A DNA stretch of 64,000 bases, taken from the NCBI RefSeq assembly GCF_014495685.1, contig NZ_JACTVI010000042.1:1-64000 (forward strand), written 5' to 3'. Origin of the DNA: Streptomyces sp. TRM68367. Lineage in GTDB: Bacteria > Actinomycetota > Actinomycetes > Streptomycetales > Streptomycetaceae. A program made the translations under genes and the position numbers. Below are positions 8,183 to 16,083 of the stretch, piece by piece. The stretch's first letter is position 1. Each line of letters starts with the position of its first letter. The notes under the pieces were generated by a model, which ran no database searches, was not told where the DNA came from, and was given only the letters and a program-made list of their open reading frames with translations.

Positions 8183-9397
8183 CTACTCGCGGGAGGCCAG
8201 CGCCCGTGCGTGCACGGTGCGGGCGAGCCGCGGTCCGAGCCAGCGCTTGAACCGGCGCAGCGCTGCCAGCCGCCCGGCGGCCCGGTCGAGGCGGTGGTAC
8301 AGCCGGGGCGGGATGTGGGGCAGCAGGGGAGAGTGGCGCTGGCCGAGCAGGGCGAACATCTGCTCCGGGGGCAGCCCGATGTAGCGGGGCAGGTTCTCGT
8401 ACCACCGGGCGCTGTAGCGGGCCGCGCTCTGCACGGGCAGCAGGCCCGCGCGGCGCTCCCGCTCGTAGCGGGCGAGGGCCTGCGGCAGGTCGGCGCACTC
8501 ACCCAGGGCCCCGGCGAGGGCGATGGCGTCCTCCAGGGCGAGGGTGGTGCCGGCGCCGATGGAGTAGTGCGTGGTGTGGGCGGCGTCGCCGATCAGGACG
8601 AGGTTGCCGTGGTGCCAGGCGGAGTTGGTGAGGGTGCGGAAGGTCAGCCACGGGGAGCTGCCGTCGGCGACGGTGCGGCCGATGAGGGGGTGGCCGTCCA
8701 GGACGCGGGCGAAGAGTTTCTCCAGGAGGGCGAGTCCGTCTGCCTCGTTCGCCCGGTCGAGGCCGAGACCGGTCCAGGTGTCGGGCGCGCACTCGACGAC
8801 GCAGGTGCTGCGGTCGGCGCCGTAGCCGTATCCGTAGGCCCAGATCCAGCCGTGGTCGGTCTCGACGAAGGAGAAGGTGAAGGCATCGAAGACCTTGCTG
8901 GTGCCGAGCCAGATGTAGCGGTTGCGGCCGGCTGTGAGGCGGGTGCCGAACCGGTCGGCGTGGCGGGTGCGCAGCGCGCTGTGGACGCCGTCGGCCGCCA
9001 CGATCAGGTCGGCGCCGGCGGGCAGGCTGTCGGGCGTGATCTCGTGCTCGAACTCCAGCCGTACGCCGAGCGAGCGGGCGCGGTCGGCGAGGATCTCCAG
9101 CAGCCGGTGGCGGCCGATGCCGAAGCCCTGGTCGCCGTGGTGCCGGGTGGTCTCGTCCCGCACGTGGGCGACCCCGTCGCTCCAGCGCACGGAGTTCTGG
9201 TCGAGGGCGCGGGCCGACTCGGGGTCGTGTTCGTGGAACCGGTCGAGCATGCCGCGCCAATAGGTCACGCCCCAGCCGTAGGTCGAGCCCTCCGGGTTGC
9301 GCTCGTAGACGGTGATGTCGTGGGCGGGGTCCTGCCGCTTCAGCAGGATCGAGAGATACAGGCCGGCGGGCCCGCCACCGACGCAGGCGACCTTCAC
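8183..9397 (-). CDS. FAD-dependent aromatic-type monooxygenase
   Basis: A p-hydroxybenzoate-hydroxylase-fold flavoprotein of 404 residues. The dinucleotide motif VGGGPAGLYLSILLK opens the protein, DLIVAADGVHSALR is the second FAD motif near residue 140, and LIGDAAHTTHYSIGAGTTLA near 285 binds the FAD pyrophosphate. The YGWGVTYW segment near residue 40 and the GAGTTLALEDA ending resemble the flavin module of anthraniloyl-CoA monooxygenase, so an aryl-CoA or aromatic acid substrate is possible. The GTG start at 9397 has GGGG 5 nt upstream. Two palindromes lie in the leader and a wrecked TetR gene lies immediately downstream. Confidence 0.82.
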   Translation of the reverse strand: MKVACVGGGPAGLYLSILLKRQDPAHDITVYERNPEGSTYGWGVTYWRGMLDRFHEHDPESARALDQNSVRWSDGVAHVRDETTRHHGDQGFGIGRHRLLEILADRARSLGVRLEFEHEITPDSLPAGADLIVAADGVHSALRTRHADRFGTRLTAGRNRYIWLGTSKVFDAFTFSFVETDHGWIWAYGYGYGADRSTCVVECAPDTWTGLGLDRANEADGLALLEKLFARVLDGHPLIGRTVADGSSPWLTFRTLTNSAWHHGNLVLIGDAAHTTHYSIGAGTTLALEDAIALAGALGECADLPQALARYERERRAGLLPVQSAARYSARWYENLPRYIGLPPEQMFALLGQRHSPLLPHIPPRLYHRLDRAAGRLAALRRFKRWLGPRLARTVHARALASRE

Positions 9398-9408
9398 ACA
9401 TACCCCTG

Positions 9409-9437
9409 GTAATTACTCAAGGCGGTCATTTAATGAC
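9409..9437. promoter_or_regulatory. Two palindromes in the monooxygenase leader
   Basis: GTAATTAC (9409-9416) and GTCATTTAATGAC (9425-9437, 6-bp arms around one T) lie 12-40 bp before the monooxygenase GTG. The AT-rich composition contrasts with the flanks. Position and symmetry suit a repressor site. The decayed TetR gene next to the monooxygenase is the obvious former candidate, but that link is inference. Confidence 0.4.
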
Positions 9438-9492
9438 GCAGAGTAGCAGCCCGGGGTCGTGCGCAGCGGTCTTGGTCACCTGCACAGCGTGC

Positions 9493-10185
9493 TCAGGCGT
9501 CCACCGCCGTACGGCACTCCGGGTGTCCCCAGCCCTGGGGGTGCTTGGCGATGGGCTCGCCGGCCGCGTAGGGGCGGCCGCAGCCGCAGCGGCCGGGGAA
9601 CTTCGCCTTGATGGTGCGCGAGGAGGCCGCCTTCGCGGTGCGCGCGGAGCCGCCGCGCGACCGGGTGCGCGGAGCCTTGGCGGTCGGTGTGTCGGGTGAC
9701 GGCGGCGGCTCCGGCGAGCCGAGGGCACTGCCCGCCGACTCCTGGACGGTGGCGGCCTGGCTGGCGGCGCGGTCGGCGAAGTCGTTGAGCTTGTCGCCGT
9801 CGACCTGGTGGGCGGGGACGTAGCGGAACTCGACCGAGCGGCCGGCGAGCAGGGTGTCGATGCGCACGACCAGGTCCTGGTTGGCGACCGGCTTGCCGGC
9901 GGCCGTCTTCCAGCCGTTGCGCTTCCAGCCGGGCAGCCATGTGGTGACAGCCTTCATGGCGTACTGGGAGTCCATCCGGATCTCCAGCGGCACGTCCGGG
10001 TCGGTGGCCGCCAGCAGGCGTTCCAGCGCGGTGAGTTCCGCGACGTTGTTGGTGGCCTTCCCGAGCGGGCCGGCCTCCCAGCGGGCGGGGGTCTCCGCCG
10101 CGTCGGCGATGACCCAGGCCCAGCCCGCGGGCCCGGGGTTTCCCTTCGAGGCCCCGTCGCACGCGGCCACCACACGTTCACGCAT
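9493..10185 (-). CDS. Ribonuclease H with C-terminal Cys/His motif
   Basis: The first ~145 residues are an RNase HI domain that would cleave the RNA strand of RNA/DNA hybrids. Its acidic residues are in VAACDGASKGNPG, NNVAELTALE, IRMDSQYAM and LNDFADRAA. After an Ala/Pro-rich linker (residues ~150-195) the protein ends with GRCGCGRPYAAGEPI then GWGHPEC, a Cys-x-Cys ... His-x-x-Cys cluster that looks able to hold zinc. The start MRERVVAACDG (ATG at 10185) fits the family; the open frame extends upstream only through an IS110 relic. It is transcribed alone. Confidence 0.83.
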   Translation of the reverse strand: MRERVVAACDGASKGNPGPAGWAWVIADAAETPARWEAGPLGKATNNVAELTALERLLAATDPDVPLEIRMDSQYAMKAVTTWLPGWKRNGWKTAAGKPVANQDLVVRIDTLLAGRSVEFRYVPAHQVDGDKLNDFADRAASQAATVQESAGSALGSPEPPPSPDTPTAKAPRTRSRGGSARTAKAASSRTIKAKFPGRCGCGRPYAAGEPIAKHPQGWGHPECRTAVDA

Positions 10186-10239
10186 GCGCACGATCATGCC
10201 ACGTGCCGACGGGGCTCCCGGTCCGTGGGAAGCTCCTGT

Positions 10240-10522
10240 AGAACCTTGCGGTCGGGCGGTCCACGTCGATCGCAGTGACGGCGTTGGAGCTGAGGAACCG
10301 GGCGATCCCGGCGCCATAGGCGCCGGTCCCCTCGGTTCCGACAGCGAGGACCTCGCCATGTGAGCGCAGCCAGTCCAGCAGCCTGCGGTAGCCGTCCGGG
10401 GTGGTCTCGAACTACTCGGTGGCCAGGTGGCGGCCGATGCTGTCGATGACCGCGGCCTGGTGGAGATCGGCATGGGTGTCGATCCCGCCGGCCACCGCAG
10501 GGCAGACGGACAAGACAGTGAT
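10240..10522 (-). mobile_element. IS110-family transposase fragment with nonsense codon
   Basis: Read on the minus strand, this gives the N-terminal part of an IS110 DEDD transposase: AGGIDTHADLHQAAVIDSIG, RHLATE, a TAG stop where the family has Gln, FETTPDGYRRLLDWLRSHGE, then VGTEGTGAYGAGIARFL and VDRP. Homology fades after about 10240, and the catalytic C-terminal part is absent. No initiator codon is in frame at the left end (ATC at 10520-10522). It is a dead remnant wedged between the RNase H and VOC genes. Confidence 0.75.
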
Positions 10523-10537
10523 GGGATCCTTGGCCGG

Positions 10538-11338
10538 TCAGTCGACGTCGGTCATGGCCGGCATCTCGCCTTCGGTCCTGGTGGTGTCGATCAACGAGAA
10601 GTTCGCGCCCTGCGGGTCGCTCAGCGCCGCGAACCGGCCGAAGGGGGTGTCCATCGGCCCGAAACGCAGAACGCCGCCCAGTTTGGTGGCCCTCGCGACG
10701 GCGTCGTCGCAGTCCTGTACGGAGAAGTAGACGTTGATGTACGGCTGCACCTCGGGCGGGAAGTCGTCCGTCATCTGCATCCGGCCGAGGGCGGGGCGCT
10801 CACCGAGGTTGTAGACGCGGAAGTCCATCGCGTCGTCCTGCATCTGCTGGGCCTTGTAGCCGAACAGGGCGGGGAAGAACGCGTCGGACTTCTCCGGCTC
10901 GCGGGTGAAGACCTCCGCCCAGGTGAACGCGCCCGGCTGGCCCGTCTCCGCCTCGAAGCCCTCGTGGGTGCCGGCCTGCCACAGGCCGAAGACGACGCCG
11001 CCGGGGTCGCGGGCCAGGCACATGGTGCCGAAGTCGCCGACCTGCATCGGCTCCATCAGCACCTCACCGCCATTGTCGCGGATTCGCGCCGCGGTGGCGG
11101 CGGCGTCGTCGGCCGCGAAGTACAGGCACCACTGCGACTGGCCCTCCTGGCCGGGCATGGGCGGGACGACGGCGGCGACCGCTTTGCCGCCCGAGTACGC
11201 CTCGGTGTAGTTGCCGTACACCGTCGACGCCTCGGCGAAGGTCCAGCCCAGGACGTCTCCGTAGAAGCTCTTGGCCCCCTCCAGGTCGGTGAACATCGCG
11301 TCGGCCCAACACGGGGCTCCCTCAGGGTGTACGGCCAT
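10538..11338 (-). CDS. VOC family protein with two glyoxalase-like domains
   Basis: A 266-residue protein of two vicinal-oxygen-chelate modules. The first opens [20 protein letters not shown] (to ~residue 125) and the second [20 protein letters not shown] (to ~255). Each has the usual FGxxxxxxDPxG-type ending ([21 protein letters not shown]). Such duplicated proteins form one metal- or ligand-binding pocket and are often linked to antibiotic binding or small-molecule turnover, but the substrate is unknown. It is divergent from the zinc alcohol dehydrogenase and followed by the IS110 remnant. Confidence 0.83.
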   Translation of the reverse strand: MAVHPEGAPCWADAMFTDLEGAKSFYGDVLGWTFAEASTVYGNYTEAYSGGKAVAAVVPPMPGQEGQSQWCLYFAADDAAATAARIRDNGGEVLMEPMQVGDFGTMCLARDPGGVVFGLWQAGTHEGFEAETGQPGAFTWAEVFTREPEKSDAFFPALFGYKAQQMQDDAMDFRVYNLGERPALGRMQMTDDFPPEVQPYINVYFSVQDCDDAVARATKLGGVLRFGPMDTPFGRFAALSDPQGANFSLIDTTRTEGEMPAMTDVD

Positions 11339-11474
11339 GATGCGGCCCTCTTCCGAGTCGGTGGCTGGTCCGCTTCCTCACGCTAGCCAGCCGGGCGCCG
11401 ACGCGCGCGCCGAACGGTTCCCTCCGCAGCACACTGGAGGGACCGGGACGGTCGTCGGCGGGACGGGGAGCGGC

Positions 11475-12497
11475 ATGGCGGACGGGACGATGCGCGCGTG
11501 GTCCGTGGTGCGCCCCGGGCCGGTCGAGGAGGGGTCCCTCCGGTTCGTCGAGAAGCCGGTGCCGGTGCCCGGGGACGACGAGCTGCTGGTGCACATGCGC
11601 ACGTGCGGGGTGTGCCGCACCGATCTGCACGTCGCCGAGGGCGACCTGCCGGTGCACCGGCCGGGCGTGACGCCGGGGCACGAGGTCGTCGGCGTGGTGG
11701 GCGCGCTCGGGGCGTCGGTGCGCGGCTTCGCCGTGGGCGACCGGGTCGGCGTGGCCTGGCTGCGACGCACCGACGGCACCTGCGTGTACTGCCGGCGGGG
11801 CGCCGAGAACCTGTGCCCGTCCTCGCGGTACACCGGCTGGGACGCGGACGGCGGCTACGCGCAGTACACGACCGTCCCCGCGGCCTTCGCCTATCCACTG
11901 CCCGCAAGCCTGGACGACGTGGCGCCGGCGCCGCTGATGTGCGCGGGCATCATCGGCTACCGGGCGCTGAAGCGGGCCGCGCTGCCGCCGGGCGGGCGGC
12001 TCGGGCTGTACGGCTTCGGCGGCAGCGCACATCTGTGCGCGCAGGTGGCGCTGGCCGAGGGCGCCGCCGTGCACGTGATGACGCGCGGGGCAGCTGCGCG
12101 GCGCCTGGCGCTGGACCTGGGCGCGTCCTCGGCCCAGGACGCGTGGGCGACGCCCCCGGAGCCCCTGGACAGCGCGATCCTGTTCGCCCCGGCCGGCGAT
12201 CTGGTACCGGTGGCGCTGCGGGCCCTGGACCGGGGCGGTGTACTGGCGATCGCCGGGATCCACCTCACGGACGTGCCGCCGCTGCACTACGAGTCCGAGT
12301 TGTTCTACGAGAAGGAGCTGCGCAGCGTCACCTCCAACACGCGCGAGGACGGGCGGGAGTTCCTGACGCTCGCCGCCCGGCACGGGGTGCGCGCCACCAC
12401 GCACACGTATCCGCTGTCGCGGGCGGACGAGGCGCTGCGGGACCTGAAGGAGGGGCGCTTCGACGGGGCCGCGGTGCTGGTGAACGACCTCTCCTGA
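11475..12497 (+). CDS. Zinc-dependent alcohol dehydrogenase (MDR family)
   Basis: A medium-chain NAD(P)-dependent dehydrogenase of 340 residues. The catalytic zinc site is CGVCRTDLH and GHEVVG; structural zinc is held by the cysteines of [15 protein letters not shown]. The Rossmann motif is YGFGGSAHL near residue 180. The GGYAQY segment and the [12 protein letters not shown] helix match the AdhA group of alcohol dehydrogenases. ATG 11475 is chosen because GGGGAG lies just upstream and the family begins near here; the open frame reaches back to 11271. It runs directly into a terpene synthase fragment (12502), so its downstream neighbours have been lost. Confidence 0.86.
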   Translation: MADGTMRAWSVVRPGPVEEGSLRFVEKPVPVPGDDELLVHMRTCGVCRTDLHVAEGDLPVHRPGVTPGHEVVGVVGALGASVRGFAVGDRVGVAWLRRTDGTCVYCRRGAENLCPSSRYTGWDADGGYAQYTTVPAAFAYPLPASLDDVAPAPLMCAGIIGYRALKRAALPPGGRLGLYGFGGSAHLCAQVALAEGAAVHVMTRGAAARRLALDLGASSAQDAWATPPEPLDSAILFAPAGDLVPVALRALDRGGVLAIAGIHLTDVPPLHYESELFYEKELRSVTSNTREDGREFLTLAARHGVRATTHTYPLSRADEALRDLKEGRFDGAAVLVNDLS

Positions 12498-12501
12498 GCC
12501 C

Positions 12502-12735
12502 CGGCCCGTTCCGCTGGTCGTCTCCGCCAACGAGCGGTGCGGGCTCAAGGCGGCCTATCTGCGGGCCGTCGAGATCCACAACCGGATCATGGCGGCCTTG
12601 GAGGAGTCCGCCGACCTCTCCGCGACCACGCCGCTCGTCGAACGGCACGCCCGGGGGCTCGCCGCCTGGGTGTCCGGCAACCACGAGTGGCACGCCACCA
12701 ACACCCACCGCTACCACCTGCCCGACTACTGGTAA
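12502..12735 (+). pseudogene. C-terminal fragment of a terpene synthase, probably 2-methylisoborneol synthase
   Basis: The frame ending at TAA 12733-12735 reads CGLKAAYLRAVEIHNRIMAA, then ERHARGLAAWVSGNHEWHAT and THRYHLPDYW. This is the last ~75 residues of a bacterial class I terpene cyclase (the region after the NSE motif, with the terminal RY). The DDxxD and NSE metal-binding parts are missing, and no start codon or upstream homology is seen after the dehydrogenase stop at 12497. The next gene is a wrecked GPP C-methyltransferase, the usual operon partner of 2-methylisoborneol synthase; this favours that identity over other cyclases. Confidence 0.7.
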
Positions 12736-12783
12736 GGCGCATGACCCTTGACATCCCCTCAGAAACACCACGAGGAGTCATCG

Positions 12784-13215
12784 TTGACCACCACCGCCGA
12801 CCCCGGCTCCACGACCGCACCGGCGGCCACGCCGCTGCCGCACCAGTCCACGTACCAGGCCCGCGTCGCGGACTACTGGAACGCCGCCGAGCACGCCCGG
12901 CTGCTGCGCCGCGGCGGACGCTACGTGGTGATCACCGGCTGCTACAACGACACCTACGGGCAGGCCTCGCGCGAGGTCTCCCTCATCAACGCCCACTACA
13001 TCTGCGACATCCACCCCCGGTCGGCGTACTTCCGCGCGATGGCCCGGAGCCGCCTCGTCCCGGTCCATGTGCAGAACCTGACCGCGGAAACGATCCCCTA
13101 CCGGGAACTGCGCAAGCGGGCCGACCACCTGGTCACGGGCATCGAGGACACGTTCCTGACCGCCTACAACAACGGCAGCTTCCAGTACCTGCTGATCGCC
13201 GCCGACCGGGCCTGA
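12784..13215 (+). pseudogene. GPP 2-C-methyltransferase with internal deletion
   Basis: Intact geranyl diphosphate C2-methyltransferases, which make 2-methyl-GPP for 2-methylisoborneol, have about 290 residues. This frame has 143. It keeps the N-terminus (YQARVADYWN) and then jumps to the last ~105 residues (GGRYVVITGCYNDTYGQ, LVTGIEDTF, GSFQYLLIAADRA). The central Rossmann core with the SAM-binding glycine motif is absent. The deletion is in frame, so a short protein could still be made, but it cannot bind SAM. TTG 12784 is the likely start, with GAGGAG 6 nt upstream. It follows the cyclase fragment by 48 bp, as in the native operon. Confidence 0.78.
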
Positions 13216-13328
13216 CGCGGCGTCATGCCGTCGGCCGCCGGCGTACCGTGGCCGACGCGTGTCTTCCCCCCCGGCGCCCGGCTGTGCTTGCCTGGGGGCC
13301 GTTTCGGTGGCCGGGCGGGAGTTGCCGT

Positions 13329-14228
13329 ATGCGCAAGCCGTGGGTCGTGGGGGTACTGCTGGCGGGCGTGCTGCTCGGTGCGTGCGGGGATCCGGCGTCC
13401 GGGCCGCAGGAGGCACCGCTACCGCCCGAACCGGGCGCGTCGTCCACCACGCACCAGCGGGCCGCCGCCTCCCCGAGCGCGCCCGCCCGGGCTCCGCGCG
13501 TGCTGTACCTCGGCGACTCGCTCGCGATGGAGAACCAGAAGGTGCTGGGGCAGGAACTGCGCAGCCGGTTGCGCGCGACGTACACGAGCGCCCCGTACTC
13601 CGGGACCACGCTGTGCGACTACCTGGAGGGCACCGGTGAGCGGTCCCTCGTCCCGCCCGCGGACAAGGCAGCCACGCTGGTGCGCAAGCTGCGGCCGGAC
13701 TTCGTGGTGCTGCAGTTCTGGGGCAACGCCTGGGGTTACACGCCGTGCATGGACGGGATCACGTACGACGCCTCGCGCGAGCGGTACCTCGCACGGTACG
13801 CCGCCGACGCGGAGCGGCTCGCCGGGCAGATCTCCGCGGCCGGAGGCGACCGGCGTCCGCGCATCGTGTGGGTGCTGCAGGGTCCGGATCCGATCACCCC
13901 GGAGCGCGTCCGGCGCGTGAACGCGCTGTACGAGGAGCGGGCCGCCGCCTCCGGGGATCTGGTGGCCGACGCCGGGAAGACGGTGAGCCCGGCGTCGGCC
14001 CGCTACACGTGGGCGCGCCACCTGCCGTGCACCGCGTACGAGCGCGCCCATCCCGACTACTGCACCGAACCGGGCCGGGACCGTACGGCCCTGCACCGCG
14101 ACGACGACTACCTGCACTTCTGTCTGGCGCCCACGACGTCCGAGCCGAAGCCCTGCCCGGTCCGCTCCCCCGGCATCCTGCGCATGGCCCGCGAGATCAC
14201 ACGGGTGGTCGGGGACGAGGCCGGCTGA
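13329..14228 (+). CDS. SGNH/GDSL-like hydrolase, predicted lipoprotein
   Basis: A 299-residue protein starting with a lipoprotein signal (MRKPWVVGVLLAGVLLGAC, lipobox Cys19) and a Pro/Ser-rich spacer. The hydrolase block begins RVLYLGDSLAMEN (the GDS serine) and includes VVLQFWGNAW (the Asn block, with N in GN) near residue 125. It would act at the outer face of the membrane as an esterase or acyltransferase-like enzyme. The C-terminal half holds several cysteines (CTAYERAHPDYC, FCLAP) that may form disulfides. It stands alone between two decayed loci and appears intact. The substrate is unknown. Confidence 0.77.
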   Translation: MRKPWVVGVLLAGVLLGACGDPASGPQEAPLPPEPGASSTTHQRAAASPSAPARAPRVLYLGDSLAMENQKVLGQELRSRLRATYTSAPYSGTTLCDYLEGTGERSLVPPADKAATLVRKLRPDFVVLQFWGNAWGYTPCMDGITYDASRERYLARYAADAERLAGQISAAGGDRRPRIVWVLQGPDPITPERVRRVNALYEERAAASGDLVADAGKTVSPASARYTWARHLPCTAYERAHPDYCTEPGRDRTALHRDDDYLHFCLAPTTSEPKPCPVRSPGILRMAREITRVVGDEAG

Positions 14229-14283
14229 GCCCGGCCGGCAAAACCGTTCGACAGGACCCCGGCCGGCCGCTGGGATGGGCGGC

Positions 14284-14854
14284 ATGTGTGCCGTGAAGAT
14301 GCATGACGACGAGTTGGACATCGACGCCTCGCTCGTCGGCCGGCTGATCGCCGGACAGTTCCCGCAGTGGGCGGGGCTGCCCGTGCGGCGTGTGGAGTCC
14401 TCCGGGACCGAGAACGCCATGTTCCGCCTCGGCACGGACCTGGTGGTGCGATCGCGCAGCTGGTGGGGCGGATCGACACCCGTGCGATGACGGCGCTGTG
14501 GGAGGAGGCCCTGCGGGCTCCGGCGTACGCCGGGCCGCCCGTGTGGGCGCACGGCGATCTCATGCCGGGGAATCTCCTGGTCGGCAGCGGACGACTGGCC
14601 GCCGTGATCGATTTCGGCACCGTGGGCGTGGGCGATCCCGCCGTCGATCTGATCGTCACCTGGAATCTGCTGCCCGCACAGGCGCGGGGCGTCTTCCGCG
14701 AGGGTGTGGGGCCGATGACGCCGAGTGGGCGCGCGGCCGGGGCTGGGCGCTGTCGATCTCGCTGATCCAGCTGCCGTACTACTGGGACACGAATCAGGCG
14801 CTCGCGGCGAACTCACGGCATGTGATCCGGGAGATCCTGGCCGAATCCGCGTAG
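14284..14854 (+). pseudogene. Aminoglycoside-phosphotransferase-family gene, deleted and frameshifted
   Basis: Three frames together spell an APH-type small-molecule kinase. Frame one has LVGRLIAGQFPQWAGLPVRR to MFRLGTDLVVR. The middle ~100 residues are deleted at about 14447. Frame two resumes with QLVGRIDTRAMTALWEEALR and the catalytic WAHGDLMPGNLL and VIDFGTVGVGDPA. A second one-base shift near 14710 leads to DDAEWARGRGWALSISLIQL and the normal C-terminus. The ATP-binding lobe is mostly gone, so no kinase can be made. The Ala/Trp-rich tail matches the common Streptomyces group annotated as aminoglycoside phosphotransferase. Confidence 0.78.
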
Positions 14855-14858
14855 GGGG

Positions 14859-14901
14859 ACGGGCCCCGGCACCACGTGGGCGCGGTGCCGGGTGTGCCCG
14901 T
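14859..14901. terminator. Bidirectional terminator stem-loop
   Basis: A 9-bp perfect stem CCCGGCACC / GGTGCCGGG (14865-14873 and 14884-14892) is extended by an outer ACGGGC / GCCCGT pair (14859-14864 and 14896-14901). It lies between the convergent kinase pseudogene and the VOC gene and could serve both. Confidence 0.6.
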
Positions 14902-14915
14902 GCCCCCGCGGCGCG

Positions 14916-15398
14916 TCACTCGCCCGCGTACGCCTTCTCCAGGGCGGCGATGTCGAGCTTGCCCATCGACAGCATCGCCGTCATCGCGCGCTGTGCCTTC
15001 GCCGGGTCCGGGTCGCTGACCATGTCGTCGAGCCGTTCCGGGGTGACCTGCCAGGACACGCCGTACTTGTCCTTGAGCCAGCCGCAGGGGCCGGGCTCGC
15101 CGCCGTTCTCGGTCAGCTTGGTCCAGTAGTAGTCGATCTCCTCCTGGTTCTCGCAGTAGATCACGAAGGAGATCGCCTCGTTGAACTTGAACTCCGGGCC
15201 GCCGTTCAGCGCGAAGAACTTCTGGCCGTTGGCCGTGAACTCGACGGTCATCACGGTGCCCGCCGGGCGAGGCGCCTCCTCGGGGTAGCGGGCGATCCGG
15301 CCGATGCTGGAGTTCTTGAAGATCGAGACGTAGTAGTGGGCGGCTTCCTCGGCCTCGTTGTCGAACCAGAGACACGTGGTGAATCCGTCGGTGGCCAT
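14916..15398 (-). CDS. VOC family protein, PhnB / 3-demethylubiquinone-methyltransferase-like
   Basis: A 160-residue single-domain protein of the PhnB-like glyoxalase superfamily. It begins MATDGFTTCLWFDNEAEEAA and carries the family signatures YYVSIFKNS, FALNGGPEFKFN, SFVIYC, EIDYYWTKL, GWLKDKYGVSWQVTP and a C-terminal AMLSMGKLDIAALEKAY. These proteins are often annotated as 3-demethylubiquinone-9 3-methyltransferases, but the fold is not a methyltransferase and the role is unknown. ATG 15398 follows GGAGG by 5 nt. It is alone on the minus strand. Confidence 0.85.
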   Translation of the reverse strand: MATDGFTTCLWFDNEAEEAAHYYVSIFKNSSIGRIARYPEEAPRPAGTVMTVEFTANGQKFFALNGGPEFKFNEAISFVIYCENQEEIDYYWTKLTENGGEPGPCGWLKDKYGVSWQVTPERLDDMVSDPDPAKAQRAMTAMLSMGKLDIAALEKAYAGE

Positions 15399-15519
15399 GA
15401 GTACCTCCAGGGTGTGGAACGCGGTCATCTGTATCGACCGGTCCCGGCCGGGAAACTCATCGCTCGGCGGATGATTAATCCGTGGGGCCGCGTCACCGGC
15501 CGCGCCTACCATCCGGATC

Positions 15520-15783
15520 ATGACGACCTCATCGCCCGGACCCGACGGCATCCGGCCCTTCCGGATCGACGTCCCGCAGCGCGACCTCGACGATCTCCAC
15601 GACCGCCTCGACCGCACCCGCTGGCCGGAGAGCTGCCCGGCCCGCGAGCTGGGCCGCACCCACCCCGACCGGCTGATCGGCGTGCACCTCAATCTGCTGC
15701 CGGGCGCGCAGGCAGCCCATGAGCCGATGCCCGAGGAACTGGACGCGCTCGGCCCCGAGGAGCGAGAGCGCACGCTCGCCTCG
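15520..15783 (+). pseudogene. Epoxide hydrolase N-terminal fragment with internal deletion
   Basis: The frame begins like an actinobacterial epoxide hydrolase: IRPFRIDVPQRDLDDLHDRL then DRTRWPE. It then jumps to LGRTHPDRLIGVHLNLLPGA, a segment that in intact enzymes lies just beyond the catalytic Asp nucleophile, roughly 130 residues later. It is cut again after PEELDALGPEERERTLAS. The nucleophile, lid and His are all missing. The frame has no stop before the clpP gene downstream and is in phase with it, so a 406-residue fusion reading frame exists from 15520 to 16740. The strong RBS at 16073 argues that clpP starts independently. Confidence 0.7.
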
Positions 15784-16083
15784 TGGCGCCGCTGCGCATG
15801 TCCGCCGGGAGGTTCGCGGGCTCGCCGCCCGCGGGCCGGGAGGCGCGGAGATCCGGGCGGCGATCTCCGCCGCCCGCTGCTCGCCCCTGCGCGACCCGCG
15901 GCCGGCCCGCACCTGAAAGTCATCGCTCGGCTCCCTCTGCCCACAGCGAATCTGCTGCGGGCCTGGAAATCCCCGGCGGGCCCGGTGTCCGGCCGAGAGT
16001 GGAGTACGCGGCGACGCCCGCCGCGTGACGACAAGCGAGTGCAGGCGACTGCACGCGACAACGAGCGACGACTAGGAGCGCCG
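15784..16083 (+). promoter_or_regulatory. Upstream region of the clpP pair
   Basis: About 300 bp lie between the epoxide hydrolase remnant and clpP. The first half (15784-15910) is unrecognised GC-rich DNA with open frames but no homology I can name. The second half carries the palindrome GTGCAGGCGACTGCAC at 16039-16054 (6-bp arms, 4-bp centre), 30 bp before the start codon. Direct echoes of GCGA(C/G) occur at 16035-16070 (AAGCGAG, GCGACT, GCGACA, GCGACG). A ClgR/PopR-type activator, encoded just downstream at 17361-17810, is the likely user. Confidence 0.45.

Noticed and set aside
9493-10473. RNase H start at 10473
   Set aside because: The extra 96 codons are out-of-frame IS110 sequence; the family starts at MRERVVAACDG (10185).
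12537-14228. 563-codon plus-strand gene ending in the SGNH hydrolase
   Set aside because: The first ~260 codons are out-of-frame readings of the methyltransferase relic; the lipoprotein signal at 13329 marks the real start.
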